NCBI GenBank assembly: GCA_037783415.1 | Contig: JAZGTN010000150.1 | Coordinates: forward strand, 1,302,001-1,366,000 | Direction of reading: 5' to 3' | Length of the DNA stretch: 64,000 bases | From: Leptasterias polaris | Lineage: Eukaryota; Echinodermata; Asteroidea; Forcipulatida; Asteriidae | Shown here: piece after piece, positions 1 to 10,916 of the stretch | Layout: each line of letters begins with the position of its first letter | Numbering within the stretch: position 1 is the stretch's first letter | Notes under the pieces: model-generated | Told to the model about the DNA's origin: nothing | Database searches by the model: none | What the model saw: only the letters and a program-made list of their open reading frames with translations | Made by a program: the position numbers and the translations under genes

Positions 1-1378
1 AACCTAAGAAATTACACTTTGAATAGCAAAAGTGAAAAGAAATACAGGAGAATTTAAAACAATTTGAAATACAGTTAACCAACGGAACTAACATGAATTC
101 TCAGGCCCCCCCCCCCATTCCACCTCACATCACAGACAATAACTTTTGGCGAGTACAATATGATTATGAGTTGATATAGGCAATGAAAATATCAGATTTA
201 GTGTCCCTAAACAAAAAATTTCCTCCATAGATTTGGATTGTTAACTATTTTTACTTTTCACATAAAATGAAAATTGGTTGTGCGTTAATTTATCTATTTT
301 TCCCCACAGATTATTAACGAAAACCTGATTGAAAGCTTACCTAGGTTTTGTATATTTATTTATTTATTTTGTTGTTTCTTGATTTGTTTTTATATTTAAA
401 AAACAAACAAAAACAAATCACCCTTTTAAAGGAACTTTGATGAAATGTATTCATGTTTCTGCTAACCACTCATTATTAACTTCAATCATACTAAAAATGA
501 CTAGAAGTGTCTTTAAAAGACTTCTTTGGAATTGGACTCAAAATGTTAAGTAATTTTCCATATTGAGAAAGATGATGGCGTTTTTTACTAATGCCTGTAA
601 TGGCAACAATTTGTTTTGCTCTACATGCAGCAATTACATGTTTAACCAATATTTTTTGTTGAAAAGCTTACTCTTGTAACATTAAATTGATTTACTGTTT
701 GTTTTCACTGGATCGACAACTAGCTTTGGTAAGTTGAAGATTATATTCATTTTATTGTAGTGGTATGCATAGTACATATTTAAATTTTCTTTTTTTTGTC
801 GTTGTTTATTTAAGTTCAGTTGTTTATGCCTAGTTAACATGTTGCTATCCTTTTGTTTAACCATGGAGGTAATAAACACTCTTGGCAGACCTCCCGTCTC
901 CCTGCACCAAGGCATGGTGCCCCCCAAGAAACCGCACGCCTCATTATATATGCAGCAACTTAGGGGATTAAAGGTTTAAACAATGGCCAGTACTACACTG
1001 CACCATGGGCATCCATTTTTTAACTTTCAGGAAGAGAGACACTTAAAGTATCATGATGCTTTATTTGTAGATAATTACATTCTAAGAATTATGCGTACAA
1101 AAAAGGACAAAAAGAGAGGAATGAAAAATAAAAATAACTTAGGAACTTATAATGCACATATGTCCCCAACATGTATAACCAAATAACGTTTTACAATTCT
1201 AATTATTTTAAATATAATATCACTCAATATTCTAGTGTTCAATTGAAATAAATTCACATGGATTCCTTCAGGCAGGATGGCTTTCACACCTTTGTGAAAC
1301 AATTATCGGATTAGTGGTGATAACAATCTTAATCCCCCAACTCCCAGCTGATTTTTCCCTTTTAAAACCCTCCAAAAG
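1..1378. other. AT-rich intergenic DNA, no gene recognised
   Basis: Only short random ORFs are present. There is a C-run near 106-115. The text near 903-935 contains a GGCATGGTGCCCC-like word resembling the subterminal repeats of the hAT-like elements found further right, but it is too short to call. No exon with convincing splice sites was found. Confidence 0.5.
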
Positions 1379-1385
1379 TATGCGT

Positions 1386-1422
1386 CCCGACCCGACCAGA
1401 TACAAGGTTTGGTCGGGTCGGG
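1386..1422. repeat. GC-rich 12-bp hairpin
   Basis: CCCGACCCGACC is followed about 13 nt later by its reverse complement GGTCGGGTCGGG. It stands out in AT-rich surroundings. Function is unknown. Confidence 0.6.
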
Positions 1423-1640
1423 TTTTAGAGGGCTGGACACGTCATGTGGATGATGCGGACGAGTTTAATATTCTAGTAGGTTTTTAAAGTAGAAAGAGAG
1501 AACATCAATAAATGAAGGGCATCGTATTCATAAAAACCGGTGGAAGTGCCACTTTTTTATTATTGATAACCATGTACCTTTTATAACAACTATTGTTTTA
1601 CGGAAATTAACTTGAAAGATTTGCAATCCTTTTCTCGTAA

Positions 1641-1726
1641 ATGGGATGTTGTCATCACTTAATTTGGGAGGGGAGCATTTAAAAAAAAATCCTCCCCTCC
1701 CAAATTAAGTGATGACAACATCCCAT
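1641..1726. repeat. Perfect 35-bp inverted repeat (long hairpin)
   Basis: The arms 1641-1675 and 1692-1726 are exact reverse complements over 35 bp, separated by a 16-nt A-rich loop. The hairpin lies about 150 bp upstream of the inferred start codon of the BEN-domain gene, so it sits in that gene's promoter or 5-prime UTR. It could be a young snapback insertion, a hairpin RNA source, or an inverted duplication. Confidence 0.8.
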
Positions 1727-1873
1727 AATGATGAACAAAAAATAATAATCCTGTAGCCGCCGCGTCGGTGAAGTGCGTGGGCTTTTTGTTTCAGGAGTTG
1801 GCTAACTCGGAAGGTTGTTTCAGTCAGCACTTACTACTTAGAGAAAACACCAAATTGTATTGAATTAGCCAGC

Positions 1874-4800
1874 ATGTTGAGAGCACGAACAAAGGGTAAT
1901 TACTTTATGAATAATATAATTGATTCAAAAGTCTAACTAATAAGTATTATTATTAATTGAAATCTGTTTTTAATAAATTTAATATTTTTAAAGTAAAGTT
2001 CTATAAATGTAAGCTCTGTCATTTTTTTGTAACACACACTTGCATTTGATTTAATTTACTGGTTTCTTTTAATTACTGTAGCTGAAGTCAGCAAATGTAC
2101 CTTTTGGCTTTAGTTAAAATATAATTGAAAATTTCTTCCAACATACTTCCGGTATTAAACACTGAAATAGGCTTACAACAAGTCATGCAAGTTACGTAAT
2201 TTAAATGACATTTATTGAAATTGGCTTAATAAAGAATAGGCCTACCACAAATTAATTTTTCATTCATATAATTTGAGCCAAAACTTACGGACCAGCTAAG
2301 GATAATTACATATCCTATAAATTTTATTAAAGATGACCCAGAACCATTTATGGACTTTTAAATAACGTTGTTAATTACAGTTCCAAAGGAGTCACTCGTC
2401 GTCTTCGACATAGATGGAAAGTCGGCGATTGTTAAGACAAGCGCTTTGAATGGGGGAAAGTCGACCCATGAAATCCATACAGGGAGTCTTGTAATGGTTA
2501 AGTGGGGTTCGCTTAACTTAGCAGCGAAGGTCATCTGCATGTCAGGTAAAAACAAAATAAAATTGAGATGAAATTAATAATAATACAGTATTTTTGGTTC
2601 AATTTTGACTGCAATATGAATTTAACAGGGGTTGGGTGGGTGACAAAATATGAAAGATAATATATGTCAGCGCAATAGCGGGAATTGAAAATTAAGGCCA
2701 AACTTCAAACCATTTGGTCAAATTTGTCTTCTATTTTGTTTTGGGGAACTTTTGTTGATTTATTAATTTTCAATTATACATATTCTTTCTTTACATAAAA
2801 TATTGTAGGTTATTGATTACGTCTAGTACAGTAGTAGACTAGTATTAGCTCCAAATATCCCTGGATAAGACAAGGAGGTTGGGTGCACATGGGTGAGAGT
2901 TTATACGAAAAAAAAAAATTATATATTGAATTCTCCAAGTTAAACTATTTCAACTCACCTGATGAATTCTTTTTCCTTAAATTTGCACTTCAGATGACCG
3001 AACAGTTCTAAATGAGGCTGACAGGGCATATGGGAGAAACCTGGACCTGGTAGTGGCTAAGCCACAAAAGAGCAAAAAAAAAAAGGTAAGAGTATCTATC
3101 TAATATTGCAGAGATGCCAACATTTCAAATTCAAAAAGAGTAATTTGCCCTCAGGCAATATATATAGCATTTAACAGAGATTATCAGTGTCATACATGTT
3201 CTGTGCTTTTTGACGATGTCGTATGCTCCGGCGCGCTGTGTGCAATGTTGATGTAGAGTCACAGCGACCGCGAGCAGATTTCACTACGAAGTTGTAATCC
3301 TCTATAAAAATTATCATGTTGTAATGAATCCATCGTTGTACTCCAACAAGCGAAAAACTAATCAAACTATTGTATTATTATATTGGTTTTACCTGGCACG
3401 CGTAAACAACGAGCACCGTAATAAACATGATTTTATCAACAGTGTAGTACGACGAGCAAGACTCGACTACACGCGGTTTTCTCAAACGCCCCAATATCAA
3501 CATTAGCAACTGACCATGGCTGGTTGCCAGTCTTCTAACACACATTGTCTACGTGTAAATCGAGGACACCAGCCTAATACTTATTACGCCCAATTAGGCT
3601 CTTATATAGTGGGCGCGCGTTGTTTTCACTGGTAGTTTCGAAAAGGGCCTTCGTATGCGCTGTTTCATGCGCTTGAATTCGCACAAAAAGTCAGATACTG
3701 AATACATTTTTTAAAGAAAAAACACCTGTGTTGCACAATTTGTGTACTTTCAGATGCCAATAAAAGACTTCATGCCTGAAGTCTTTTATTATTTTAGTTA
3801 GAAATTACCTCTTTCTCAAAAACTACGTTACTTCAGAGGGAGTCGTTTCTCACAACGTTTTATACTATGTTTTTTATTTGTTCTTGCAGGTGGTGGAAAA
3901 GAAAAAAAGAAGCAAAAAGGTAAGAGTTTTCAAATATCAATGCAATATTATTTTGAAAAGTGTGAAAGAAAAAACACCTGTGTTGCAAAAATGTTTGTGC
4001 TTTCAGATGCCAATAAAAGACTTCATGCCTGAAGTATTTTATTATTTTAGTTAGAAATTACCTCTTTCTCAAAAACTACGTTACTTCAGATGGAGTCGTT
4101 TCTCACAATGTTTTATACTATGTTTTTTATTTGTTCTTGCAGGTGGTGGAAAAGAAAAAAAGATGCAAAAAGGTAAGAGTTTTCAAATATCAATGCAATA
4201 TTATTTTGAAAAGTGTGAATGAAAAAATGTGTCTTATAAAAGTTATGTTTACGCTATGCTTGTTGTGCGGAAACTTATCACAACAGTTTACTTTGGGCCT
4301 ACTGTTCTTTGTTATTTTTATAGGGTCAGATGGTATCGCATGTACGCGCATTCACTAATTGTTGTTCTTGGTTAAAAATCAATGCTGGGCCAATGTACAT
4401 GCATTCTAAAGATTTTACCTTATTTGTTCTTACAGGTGGTGGAGAAGGGAAAGAAGAAAAAATGCATGGTAGAAAAAAAAGCAGCCACAACGATTGATTT
4501 TAGCAGAGCAGCCGACACCAATGAAATGGACTTTCTTTGGGCAGAGGAAATGCGGGTAGGACCTAACAGAGGGAAAGATGTTAATGTAAGGGAGCAGGGA
4601 GTTGGGAGTAGGGAGGAGGGGGGGGGCAGAAGTAGGGGGAGGGGAGGGGGTAGAAGTAGGGGGAGGGGAGGGGGTAGTTGACGGAGGGGAGGGTGCGGAA
4701 GGTGAGGAGGAGGAGGATGTTGAGATGATGGAGGTGGACGAGGAGTTGGAAATCGAAGGGGAGGGGATGGAACGGCAGGATGAGGGGAGGGGAGGGGTGG

Positions 4801-5619
4801 CAGAAGGGGAGGGGTGGCAGAAGGGGAGGTGGGGGCAGGAGGGGAGGTGGGGGCAGGAGGGGAGGTGGGGGCAGGTGGGGAGGTGGGGAAGGGGGGGAAG
4901 TTGGGGAAGGGGGGAAGTTGGGGGAGGAGGAGAGGAAGGGGGTGAAGTTGGGGGAGGAGAGGAAGGGGGAGATGAAGTTCGGGTAATGGATTTTAATGAT
5001 GATTGGGGATTTTTTGATGTTTTAAGGGGAAATGAGGAATTAAGGGTAGAAGCAAATAATGTTGGGGGGGAAGGGGCAGGGGCAGGGGCAGAGGCAAGGG
5101 CAGGGGCAGGGGCAGGGGCAAGGGCAGGGGCAGAGGCAAGGGACGCTACCCTGCAACAACTGTTGTTAGGGCAACAAATTATAATTGCCCAACTGCAGCG
5201 CCTGGAGAGGAGGATTGGGCGAGTACAAAACAATCCAAATGATGAAGACATCCCTCAACCCCCCTCTCCAGGCTGCTGAGGAGGGTATTCCAGTAATGGA
5301 ATTAGCAAGGATCCACCGGGCCAGCAGCTCAAACAGGAACTTTGCTGTTCAGCTGGCCCGGAGGGTCTTTACGATTCCAGAAATTCGGGAAAACAGAACA
5401 TGGTTTGGGACTGGGTTGAATAATAGAAGGGGTGGGCAGAGGGAAGGGCAAGCTCACGGTCAGCTTGACCTCGTCAAGCTTGAGCAAATCCGGCTGGACT
5501 ATTTTAGGATAGTCCAAGTACCGGATTTGCTCAAGAATGACGAGTGGAAGCAGTGCTGTAAGTGCATCGATGCTGCTGGCCGTGAGCTTGTCCGCAAAGA
5601 GCGGGTAAATGCTAATTAA
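1874..5619 (+). CDS. BEN-domain-containing protein, six inferred exons
   Basis: Inferred exons are 1874-1895, 2381-2545, 2994-3085, 3890-3919, 4143-4172 and 4436-5619. The first five junctions have GT/AG sites and agree in phase (exon 1 ends with one base of a Val codon; exons 3-5 join in phase 0). The N-terminus begins MLRARTK and is followed by a compact domain of about 70 residues. Next come three lysine-rich VVEKKK-type blocks resembling nuclear localisation signals. A long Gly/Glu-rich low-complexity stretch follows, then a short amphipathic helix (LLLGQQIIIAQLQRLERR). The C-terminus (about 5280-5610) has the BEN pattern: FAVQLARRVF, a GQLD..KL..IR stretch and WKQCC.CID near the end. BEN domains bind DNA and act in chromatin repression. 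In the last exon the frame changes twice, around the G9 run near 4618 and the C6 run near 5262, so this exon is either frameshifted, misassembled or contains an unseen intron. Confidence 0.72.
3714..4219 (+). repeat. 253-bp tandem duplication carrying a micro-exon and a MITE piece
   Basis: Units 3714-3966 and 3967-4219 are near identical. Each holds about 150 bp of MITE interior (the same text recurs at 49620-49740), a polypyrimidine acceptor, one 30-nt exon and its GTAAGAG donor. The result is two tandem in-frame copies of the exon. A third, more diverged acceptor-plus-exon start is at 4421-4465. Confidence 0.85.
4600..5150. repeat. G-rich purine low-complexity tract within the BEN gene
   Basis: Imperfect tandem repeats of GGGGAGG, GGGGCAGG and GGAGGTGG units. 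They read as Gly/Glu/Trp-rich peptide on the + strand, and as a spurious Pro/Ser-rich ORF on the other strand. Such tracts are prone to slippage and to G-quadruplex formation, which fits the apparent frame changes here. Confidence 0.8.
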
Positions 5620-5677
5620 ATTAAATTGTATTTCTTTGCAACTGTTTTTTTTATATTTTACCTTAGGGGACACATTG

Positions 5678-5978
5678 CCTTGGATCGGGCGAGTTGATGC
5701 ATATTATGGTTAGAAATATGTTTTAAAAATAGAATACATGATCCACACAAATATGCCTCAAAATTGCATGGTTTTTCTTTTACTTGGCAAACTAACACGG
5801 TTCGCCATTTTTCTCAACAAAATGGCATGCCGTGATAGTTTACAATGTAGAAGGAAAACCACACAGTTACGAGGCATGTGTGTGTTGATCATAATATTCT
5901 ACTTTTAAAACGGCATTATAACCATCATTGCAAACAGTTTCAAATCGCTTTTCATAGACCAACTCGCCCGATCCAAGG
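5678..5978. repeat. Foldback (long inverted repeat) element of about 300 bp
   Basis: CCTTGGATCGGGCGAGTTG at 5678 is matched by its reverse complement ending at 5978, and the interior also folds on itself with mismatches. It lies just downstream of the BEN-gene stop, probably in the 3-prime UTR. It carries no ORF, so it is a MITE or foldback element of unknown family. Confidence 0.75.
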
Positions 5979-6257
5979 GATCCACACTTTGTCTGCTCAG
6001 AACTATTAGTGAAATTTGTGTGGGCTTCTTAAAATTGCTTATTTTGGAGATCCTGGTAAATGGGGTTTATTGATCAAGAGTGGTCTTCAAATTTTGTTTG
6101 GCAAATAGAAACATTCATTTCCAAAGTAAAACATTTATTTGTTGAATTTAATTTTGTTTTTCCCCAAATTTATACACATTTATTTTATGACCTTTTGGAT
6201 CAATATGAAATAGCAATTAATGACCTTATAGTCCGGAGCAGATGACTTGATGTGATC

Positions 6258-6288
6258 AATAAAAACGACAACATGTACATGTAATAAA
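6258..6288 (+). promoter_or_regulatory. Two AATAAA polyadenylation signals, possible 3-prime end of the BEN gene
   Basis: AATAAA occurs at 6258-6263 and 6283-6288, about 640-670 bp after the BEN-domain stop codon. No gene lies between, so these are the most likely end of that transcript. The stretch 6290-6770 holds only short chance ORFs. Confidence 0.45.
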
Positions 6289-6773
6289 GAATCTGTGAAA
6301 GTAAATAAATCGTGTTCGTTTGCCTATTATTGTTTGTTGTGTGTTTGTTTGGTTGTTGTTTTGCTGACTGCATGTGATGTTGTACATTGTATATGTCTTT
6401 TTTATTTTTTGGGGTGTTTGGTTTTGATCCAGGCCTTCATATTTTGTAATAATTTATGTTTTAAGTATATCATTTTTTTCGTTTTTATGACCAGGGGCTT
6501 GTGGAAGACACATCTTTTTGATGTCAATTTTTAAACTTTTGGTCAAGATATGTTCAGTGTCCGAAGACTTACAATAAATAAAAATAATAAAAAAAGAAAC
6601 AATGTTATGATAGTCTTCCGCTAAACTTTTTTTATAATTTCTCATTGAACTATACATGTATGTTATGAGAGACCACAAAAATTGTGCCTGACTACTTGGC
6701 TCTTTTCCAGGATTATACAATCATGTTGTAAATGTATCTTTTTTTATTAACAATACATGACCTTGTAATGATC

Positions 6774-6842
6774 CCACGCGATAAGGCACTAATTGGCTTA
6801 ATAACAAAAATTCGCGATAAATTATTGGGTTCCACGCGATAA
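6774..6842 (+). promoter_or_regulatory. CCACGCGATAA repeats upstream of the Tc1 gene
   Basis: CCACGCGATAA occurs at 6774-6784 and 6832-6842, with a CGCGATAA at 6813-6820. They lie 30-100 bp upstream of the TATA box of the transposase gene. The same word appears, inverted, in the hairpin at 11238-11279. They could be factor-binding or transposase-binding sites. Confidence 0.4.
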
Positions 6843-6873
6843 ATTAATTATTCCACACGAGGTGGAAACATGT

Positions 6874-6911
6874 ATAAAAGAGGTAGGCACGGCGGCAGAG
6901 TCTCTTCATTC
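6874..6911 (+). promoter_or_regulatory. TATA box and CATTC cap site of the Tc1 transposase gene
   Basis: TATAAAA at 6874-6880 is followed about 30 nt later by TTCATTC (A at 6908). As I recall, CATTC-type cap sites are typical of sea urchin histone genes. The first ATG after it is at 6943, giving a leader of about 35 nt. Confidence 0.5.
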
Positions 6912-6942
6912 TCATCGTGGCTCTCCCAAAACAACATTCGCT

Positions 6943-7935
6943 ATGACACGCTACAGTACGTACGTCCGTCACCGAATTATGTCTATGAATAACCGTGGTA
7001 TACAACGGGTTGCCATCCGAGCAGCTCTTCTGACGGAAGACAGTGTAACTCTGTCATTGAGTGGTCTTTCAAAGTTTCTGAAGAAGGTTCGCAATGATTC
7101 ATGTATGGTAGATTTGCCGAGAGCCGGTCGCAGCAGCAAAATTACACTGCAAATAAAAAACATCATCGATGGCGAATTAGAGCAAAACGGCGAGCTAAGC
7201 GCAACAGACTTGCAGAATAGTATTGCTCGTGCAACGGGCAATATTATTCCGCTGTCAACAATCAAGCGGGCTAGGAAGAAACTTCGATGGGTTCAAAAAG
7301 GAACTCGGTACTGCCAGCTCATCAAAGTTGCCAACCGGCCCAAGCGCTTAGAGTTCGCACAGCGGTGTCTGGCTACTAATGACACATTCGATGATGTTGT
7401 CTGGACAGATGAGAGTTCAATTCAACTTGAGCGCCACGCTAAAAAGGCATTCCGGAAAGTGGGTACGCCACCTGTTCTCAAGGGAAAACCCAATGGGATT
7501 TCCCTTCGAGGTGCAACGGGCATAGGCATTTTCGATGGAATCATGCGCGCAGATTTCTATTCAAATACAATTTTGCGCAATTGGTTGAAACCTTTTTTGT
7601 CCAGACGGTTTGGCAATGCGCATCGCTTTCAGCAGGACAATGATCCGAAACACACCAGCTTAGCTGCCCAGGCGGTTATGCGCGAGCTCAATATAACTTG
7701 GTGGCGCACGCCGGCCGAGTCTCCGGACATGAATCCAATTGAAAACCTTTGGGCGGAACTGAAAGGCCACTTGAGAAAACATGTAAAGCCGTCTACGAAG
7801 GATGAACTTGTTCGAGGCATCAAAGAATACTGGGCCCAGAAGATGACGCACCAGAAATGCTGCAAGTACATCGGGCATCTTCGCAAGGTTTTCCCAGCAG
7901 TGATAGAGAGAGAAGGACGTGCTTCTGGCTACTAG
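6943..7935 (+). CDS. Tc1/mariner-superfamily transposase (DD34E), 330 aa
   Basis: An intact DDE/D transposase that would catalyse cut-and-paste transposition. The N-terminal part (about 1-110) is a helix-turn-helix DNA-binding region. The catalytic domain shows VVWTDES (first Asp), FQQDNDPKHTS (second Asp) and SPDMNPIENLWAEL (Glu), with 34 residues between the second Asp and the Glu, so DD34E. The protein ends ...RKVFPAVIEREGRASGY, about the usual length for the family. I chose the ATG at 6943 because it lies just downstream of the TATA box and cap motif; an upstream in-frame ATG at 6862 lies before the TATA box. I found no clear terminal inverted repeats next to the gene. It is followed 74 nt after the stop by a histone-type stem-loop, which is not usual for this superfamily. 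Confidence 0.88.
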   Translation: MTRYSTYVRHRIMSMNNRGIQRVAIRAALLTEDSVTLSLSGLSKFLKKVRNDSCMVDLPRAGRSSKITLQIKNIIDGELEQNGELSATDLQNSIARATGNIIPLSTIKRARKKLRWVQKGTRYCQLIKVANRPKRLEFAQRCLATNDTFDDVVWTDESSIQLERHAKKAFRKVGTPPVLKGKPNGISLRGATGIGIFDGIMRADFYSNTILRNWLKPFLSRRFGNAHRFQQDNDPKHTSLAAQAVMRELNITWWRTPAESPDMNPIENLWAELKGHLRKHVKPSTKDELVRGIKEYWAQKMTHQKCCKYIGHLRKVFPAVIEREGRASGY

Positions 7936-8009
7936 TACGTACTAGTTCAACTACCACAGTACCACAAATGCTCCTGCCTGGGAGAGTCACACATGACAAC
8001 AAAAACAAC

Positions 8010-8043
8010 GGCTCTTTTCAGAGCCACACTTTTTCAAAAAAGA
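8010..8043 (+). terminator. Histone-type 3-prime stem-loop and downstream element after the Tc1 transposase
   Basis: The 16-nt stem-loop GGCTCTTTTCAGAGCC (6-bp stem, TTTC loop) at 8010-8025 is preceded by CAAC and followed by ACAC. CAAAAAAGA at 8035-8043 matches 8 of 9 bases of the sea urchin histone downstream element CAAGAAAGA at the usual distance. This is the signal read by SLBP and U7 snRNP in replication-dependent histone mRNAs. Confidence 0.85.
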
Positions 8044-8282
8044 GAGATACTTAAGTCGGCCCCATTAACACGATTCCTCACATTTGGCTGAAAACTGTTA
8101 CATGTATCTATATTTAATTATAAATACTATAGCTAGTAGTAGGGCTTACTTAAGTGAACACTTTCTTCTAAACTGTGAGATCGACTTTTTAATTTAAACT
8201 TAAGATCAAATTCATGAAAACATGAAGATAAAACCATATGGAATTAAATCCATGTGCCAAGGTGCTGAAATTTAACATATTA

Positions 8283-8731
8283 GTACCAACTCGAGGTATT
8301 AATTATAATATCACTTTTCTTTTTGCAAATAAACCATAACTTATCATAAAAATGATAGCCTGTCCAAAAAATTAGATTTAAGTACCAGTTTTCGAAAGAT
8401 TGTTACCGTAAAATCAGAAACATCTTGTTTGACCCTCTTCCGTTATTGATAAGCCAACGGCCGTTTATATAGTAACAATTTGTTAAGCCCGTGTGTTTGA
8501 ATGGAGAGTGAATATTTTAGTGTGTTCATACTCAAACAGCCGTTGTAAAAAGGCTGGCGATTTGGTTTTATTGATGACAGGGGAAGCAAAGTGACCGAAG
8601 AGGCTCAGATTTTACGGTGAAAAAAAATAGTAGAAATATAATTATTTCGATAGGCTACCATAGTTTATGGTAAGTTATGGATTATTGGAAACTAGTAAAT
8701 TAATACTAGAATTAGTCCCTCGAGTTGGTAC
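8283..8731. repeat. Foldback MITE of about 449 bp with long inverted repeats
   Basis: GTACCAACTCGAGG at 8283 is the reverse complement of the sequence ending at 8731. Further inward matches pair: AAACCATAACTTA with TAAGTTATGG, and TTACCGTAAAATC with GATTTTACGGT. It carries no ORF. Confidence 0.75.
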
Positions 8732-9234
8732 CGGCAAGTGGGTCTAGCTCATGGACGATGCCCCAGAATGCAGAGTAGGGCTTTTAAAACCAAAGATAAC
8801 TTGAGCCCGCAACTTTAGCACTTCCCGAGTATAACAGTTCAGGTTTTTTATCAACGGCCTATCGCATCCCTGACTGTTATTTTTACTAAGCAAATGTAAT
8901 ACTGTACTGTTACTAAACTGGTTTATATTCTACTTACTTGATCATGTGTCGTGGCCTTGTCGAGCTCTGGTGTTTCTGTTCAAAAGAGTGTCGGTTCGAT
9001 TCCTGGTCATGACACTGCATCCTTGAGCAAGATGCTTTTTTACCATAATTGCTCCATCCTTCGTGAGTCACCTTTTCTGCATATTTTCCCCCTAAGAAAC
9101 CCCTTGGTCCATATTTTTATTACAAGATGCAACCATTCCTCAGGTCACATTTTCCGTGCAGAACTTTTCTCAAGGAAGACAGGGCTAGTCAAGAACAAAC
9201 ATAAGCGCAAGGGCCGACACTAACAAATTGAGTA

Positions 9235-9475
9235 AAGCTATTGACCGGTGACAACAAAGGAATGTTGATTACATCCGTAAGAGCAGCGCGCTATCAAAGC
9301 AACGTACATTCTCGGGCAATCCCGCAAAATGTCGCGCGGGTATAACAAGTTTAGCGCGTGGACAAAGGAATGTTGATTCCATCTGTAAAGAGCAGCGCGC
9401 TATCAAAGCACCGTACATTCTCGGGCATTCCCGCGAAATGTCGCGCGGGTATTAACAGTTTAGCGCGTGGAGGTT
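9235..9475. repeat. Pair of about 120-bp GC-rich tandem repeats, locus A
   Basis: Two copies of a unit containing GACAACAAAGGAATGTTGAT, CTCGGGCAATCCCGC, TGTCGCGCGGGTATAAC and TTTAGCGCGTGG. Two more copies lie at 10917-11188. The two loci are separated by about 1.4 kb of unrelated AT-rich sequence. Confidence 0.8.
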
Positions 9476-9479
9476 CACG

Positions 9480-10900
9480 CCTGTACATGACGTAAATCAT
9501 TTTCTTTTCTGTCAGTTATTTAATGTTTGGCATCCTCATGTTATTTCCCCCAAGGTTATTTACTTGACTAGTTGACTAGTATAGTACATGATTATGGACC
9601 AGCAAAAAGTATTCAGTTTAACGTTATTTTGTTGTATTTATGTGTTGGTTTGTTTTCCTCAAAAATAAAACCATGAACAAATAACATGAAATTCTTAGAA
9701 ATATTCCTTTTGCTTTTATTCTTTAATGACGGACTATCTGTTTGATTTGTAATTTTTACTTGTGCTTACAAATACTTTTTTATAATCTCTTGAATTGATG
9801 CCCACATGTTTTGAATATTTATGAGTTGCTATTCAAACATCAATCTATCCAGTCTTGGAAATGAAATCCATGTATATTTTGTAGTTTTCAGTATCGTTTT
9901 TGGGTTTAAATCACATGAATTTTAATTAATCTACAAAGTACCTTAAGTTTACTAAAATAAACACCCAACCTGAAACTGCATTTATTCAAATAGACGACTT
10001 TTCATTTCATAAAACATTTTTAAAACAATGTTCTTATTACCATGACCAAAAACCTTTTGAGTTGAACTGATCTTCTTTTTAAACCATAGCATACAATCAT
10101 CTCAGTTGGAAAATGGAGAGATTCAATCATACACTGTGTATTGTGTATCCATCGCAATGTGCGGCCCAAACTTTTTGTAATTATCGACACCATTGTTTAT
10201 GACAAATTTACAACTTTACTATAAAAATGACGTTACAAATTGTTGATACATTTTCTGTCGGCAAGCCGTAAGGTCCAGATTTTCTGAGAGATATAATTTT
10301 TGTTTGAAGGGCCTAATTTTGGAATTTCGTTTTTTCGAGAGGGACAATTTATTTGTTAGGCGACAGCGTAACTAATGCCACTAATAAAAGTACCCCTGGA
10401 GAAAAAGAATGCAATCCGAAGGCTTGGGCTTTCATTTTACTTCTAACCGCTACTTATTGTTTGCGGTTAAAACTGGCCGACCTATGAAGGCGATGCAGCA
10501 AAGGCCTTTGTAGGCTGCCGCCAGAAGCAGCTTCGGTGGGAAAATGTTACAAGTTAATTCTGTTCTCAAAGTGTCAATCTTTTAGGGCGGCATTGATGTC
10601 TGTGTTTGGGTGTGAGTACAGTCAAGTGGATGGTATGGATCAAAGGAAATAATATTTACTTTAACAGAGGGGCCGCGAACCTCTCAAACCATAAGGCACA
10701 AAGGTTCAACAAAACTCCCTACGATCTTTTCCCGAGAACATAACATCGACCAAGCCTTACCAATGACGACTCGGGCAGATGCCGAAATGATAATGCGGGA
10801 AAGTAAGAACCTTTTATTATTTTCTGTCACAGACACAAATTGCCGCGGCCGACTCGCTTTTCATTTCACAACAAATATTACAGGATAAAAATAAAAAAAC
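9480..10900. other. Non-coding spacer, no gene recognised
   Basis: AT-rich sequence without long ORFs or recognisable domains. The last 400 bp become more GC-rich and may belong to a decayed element around the repeat loci on either side. Confidence 0.4.
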
Positions 10901-10916
10901 ACCTGGGGTAAGGCAT

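Noticed and set aside
4430..5251. Minus-strand Pro/Ser-rich ORF of 273 aa
   Set aside because: It is the complement of the purine-rich tract in the BEN exon; the + strand has splice sites and a BEN domain.
5185..5619. Independent gene starting at 5185
   Set aside because: The first residues are out-of-frame shadow of the coiled-coil part; only the portion from about 5275 is BEN domain, and it belongs to the upstream gene.
6862..6942. Upstream ATG at 6862 as the transposase start
   Set aside because: It lies upstream of the TATA box and cap motif, and the extra residues have no family similarity.
7931..7946. Perfect 16-bp palindrome ACTAGTACGTACTAGT as a terminal repeat of the Tc1 element
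   Set aside because: It overlaps the stop codon of the transposase and has no inverted partner on the other side of the gene.
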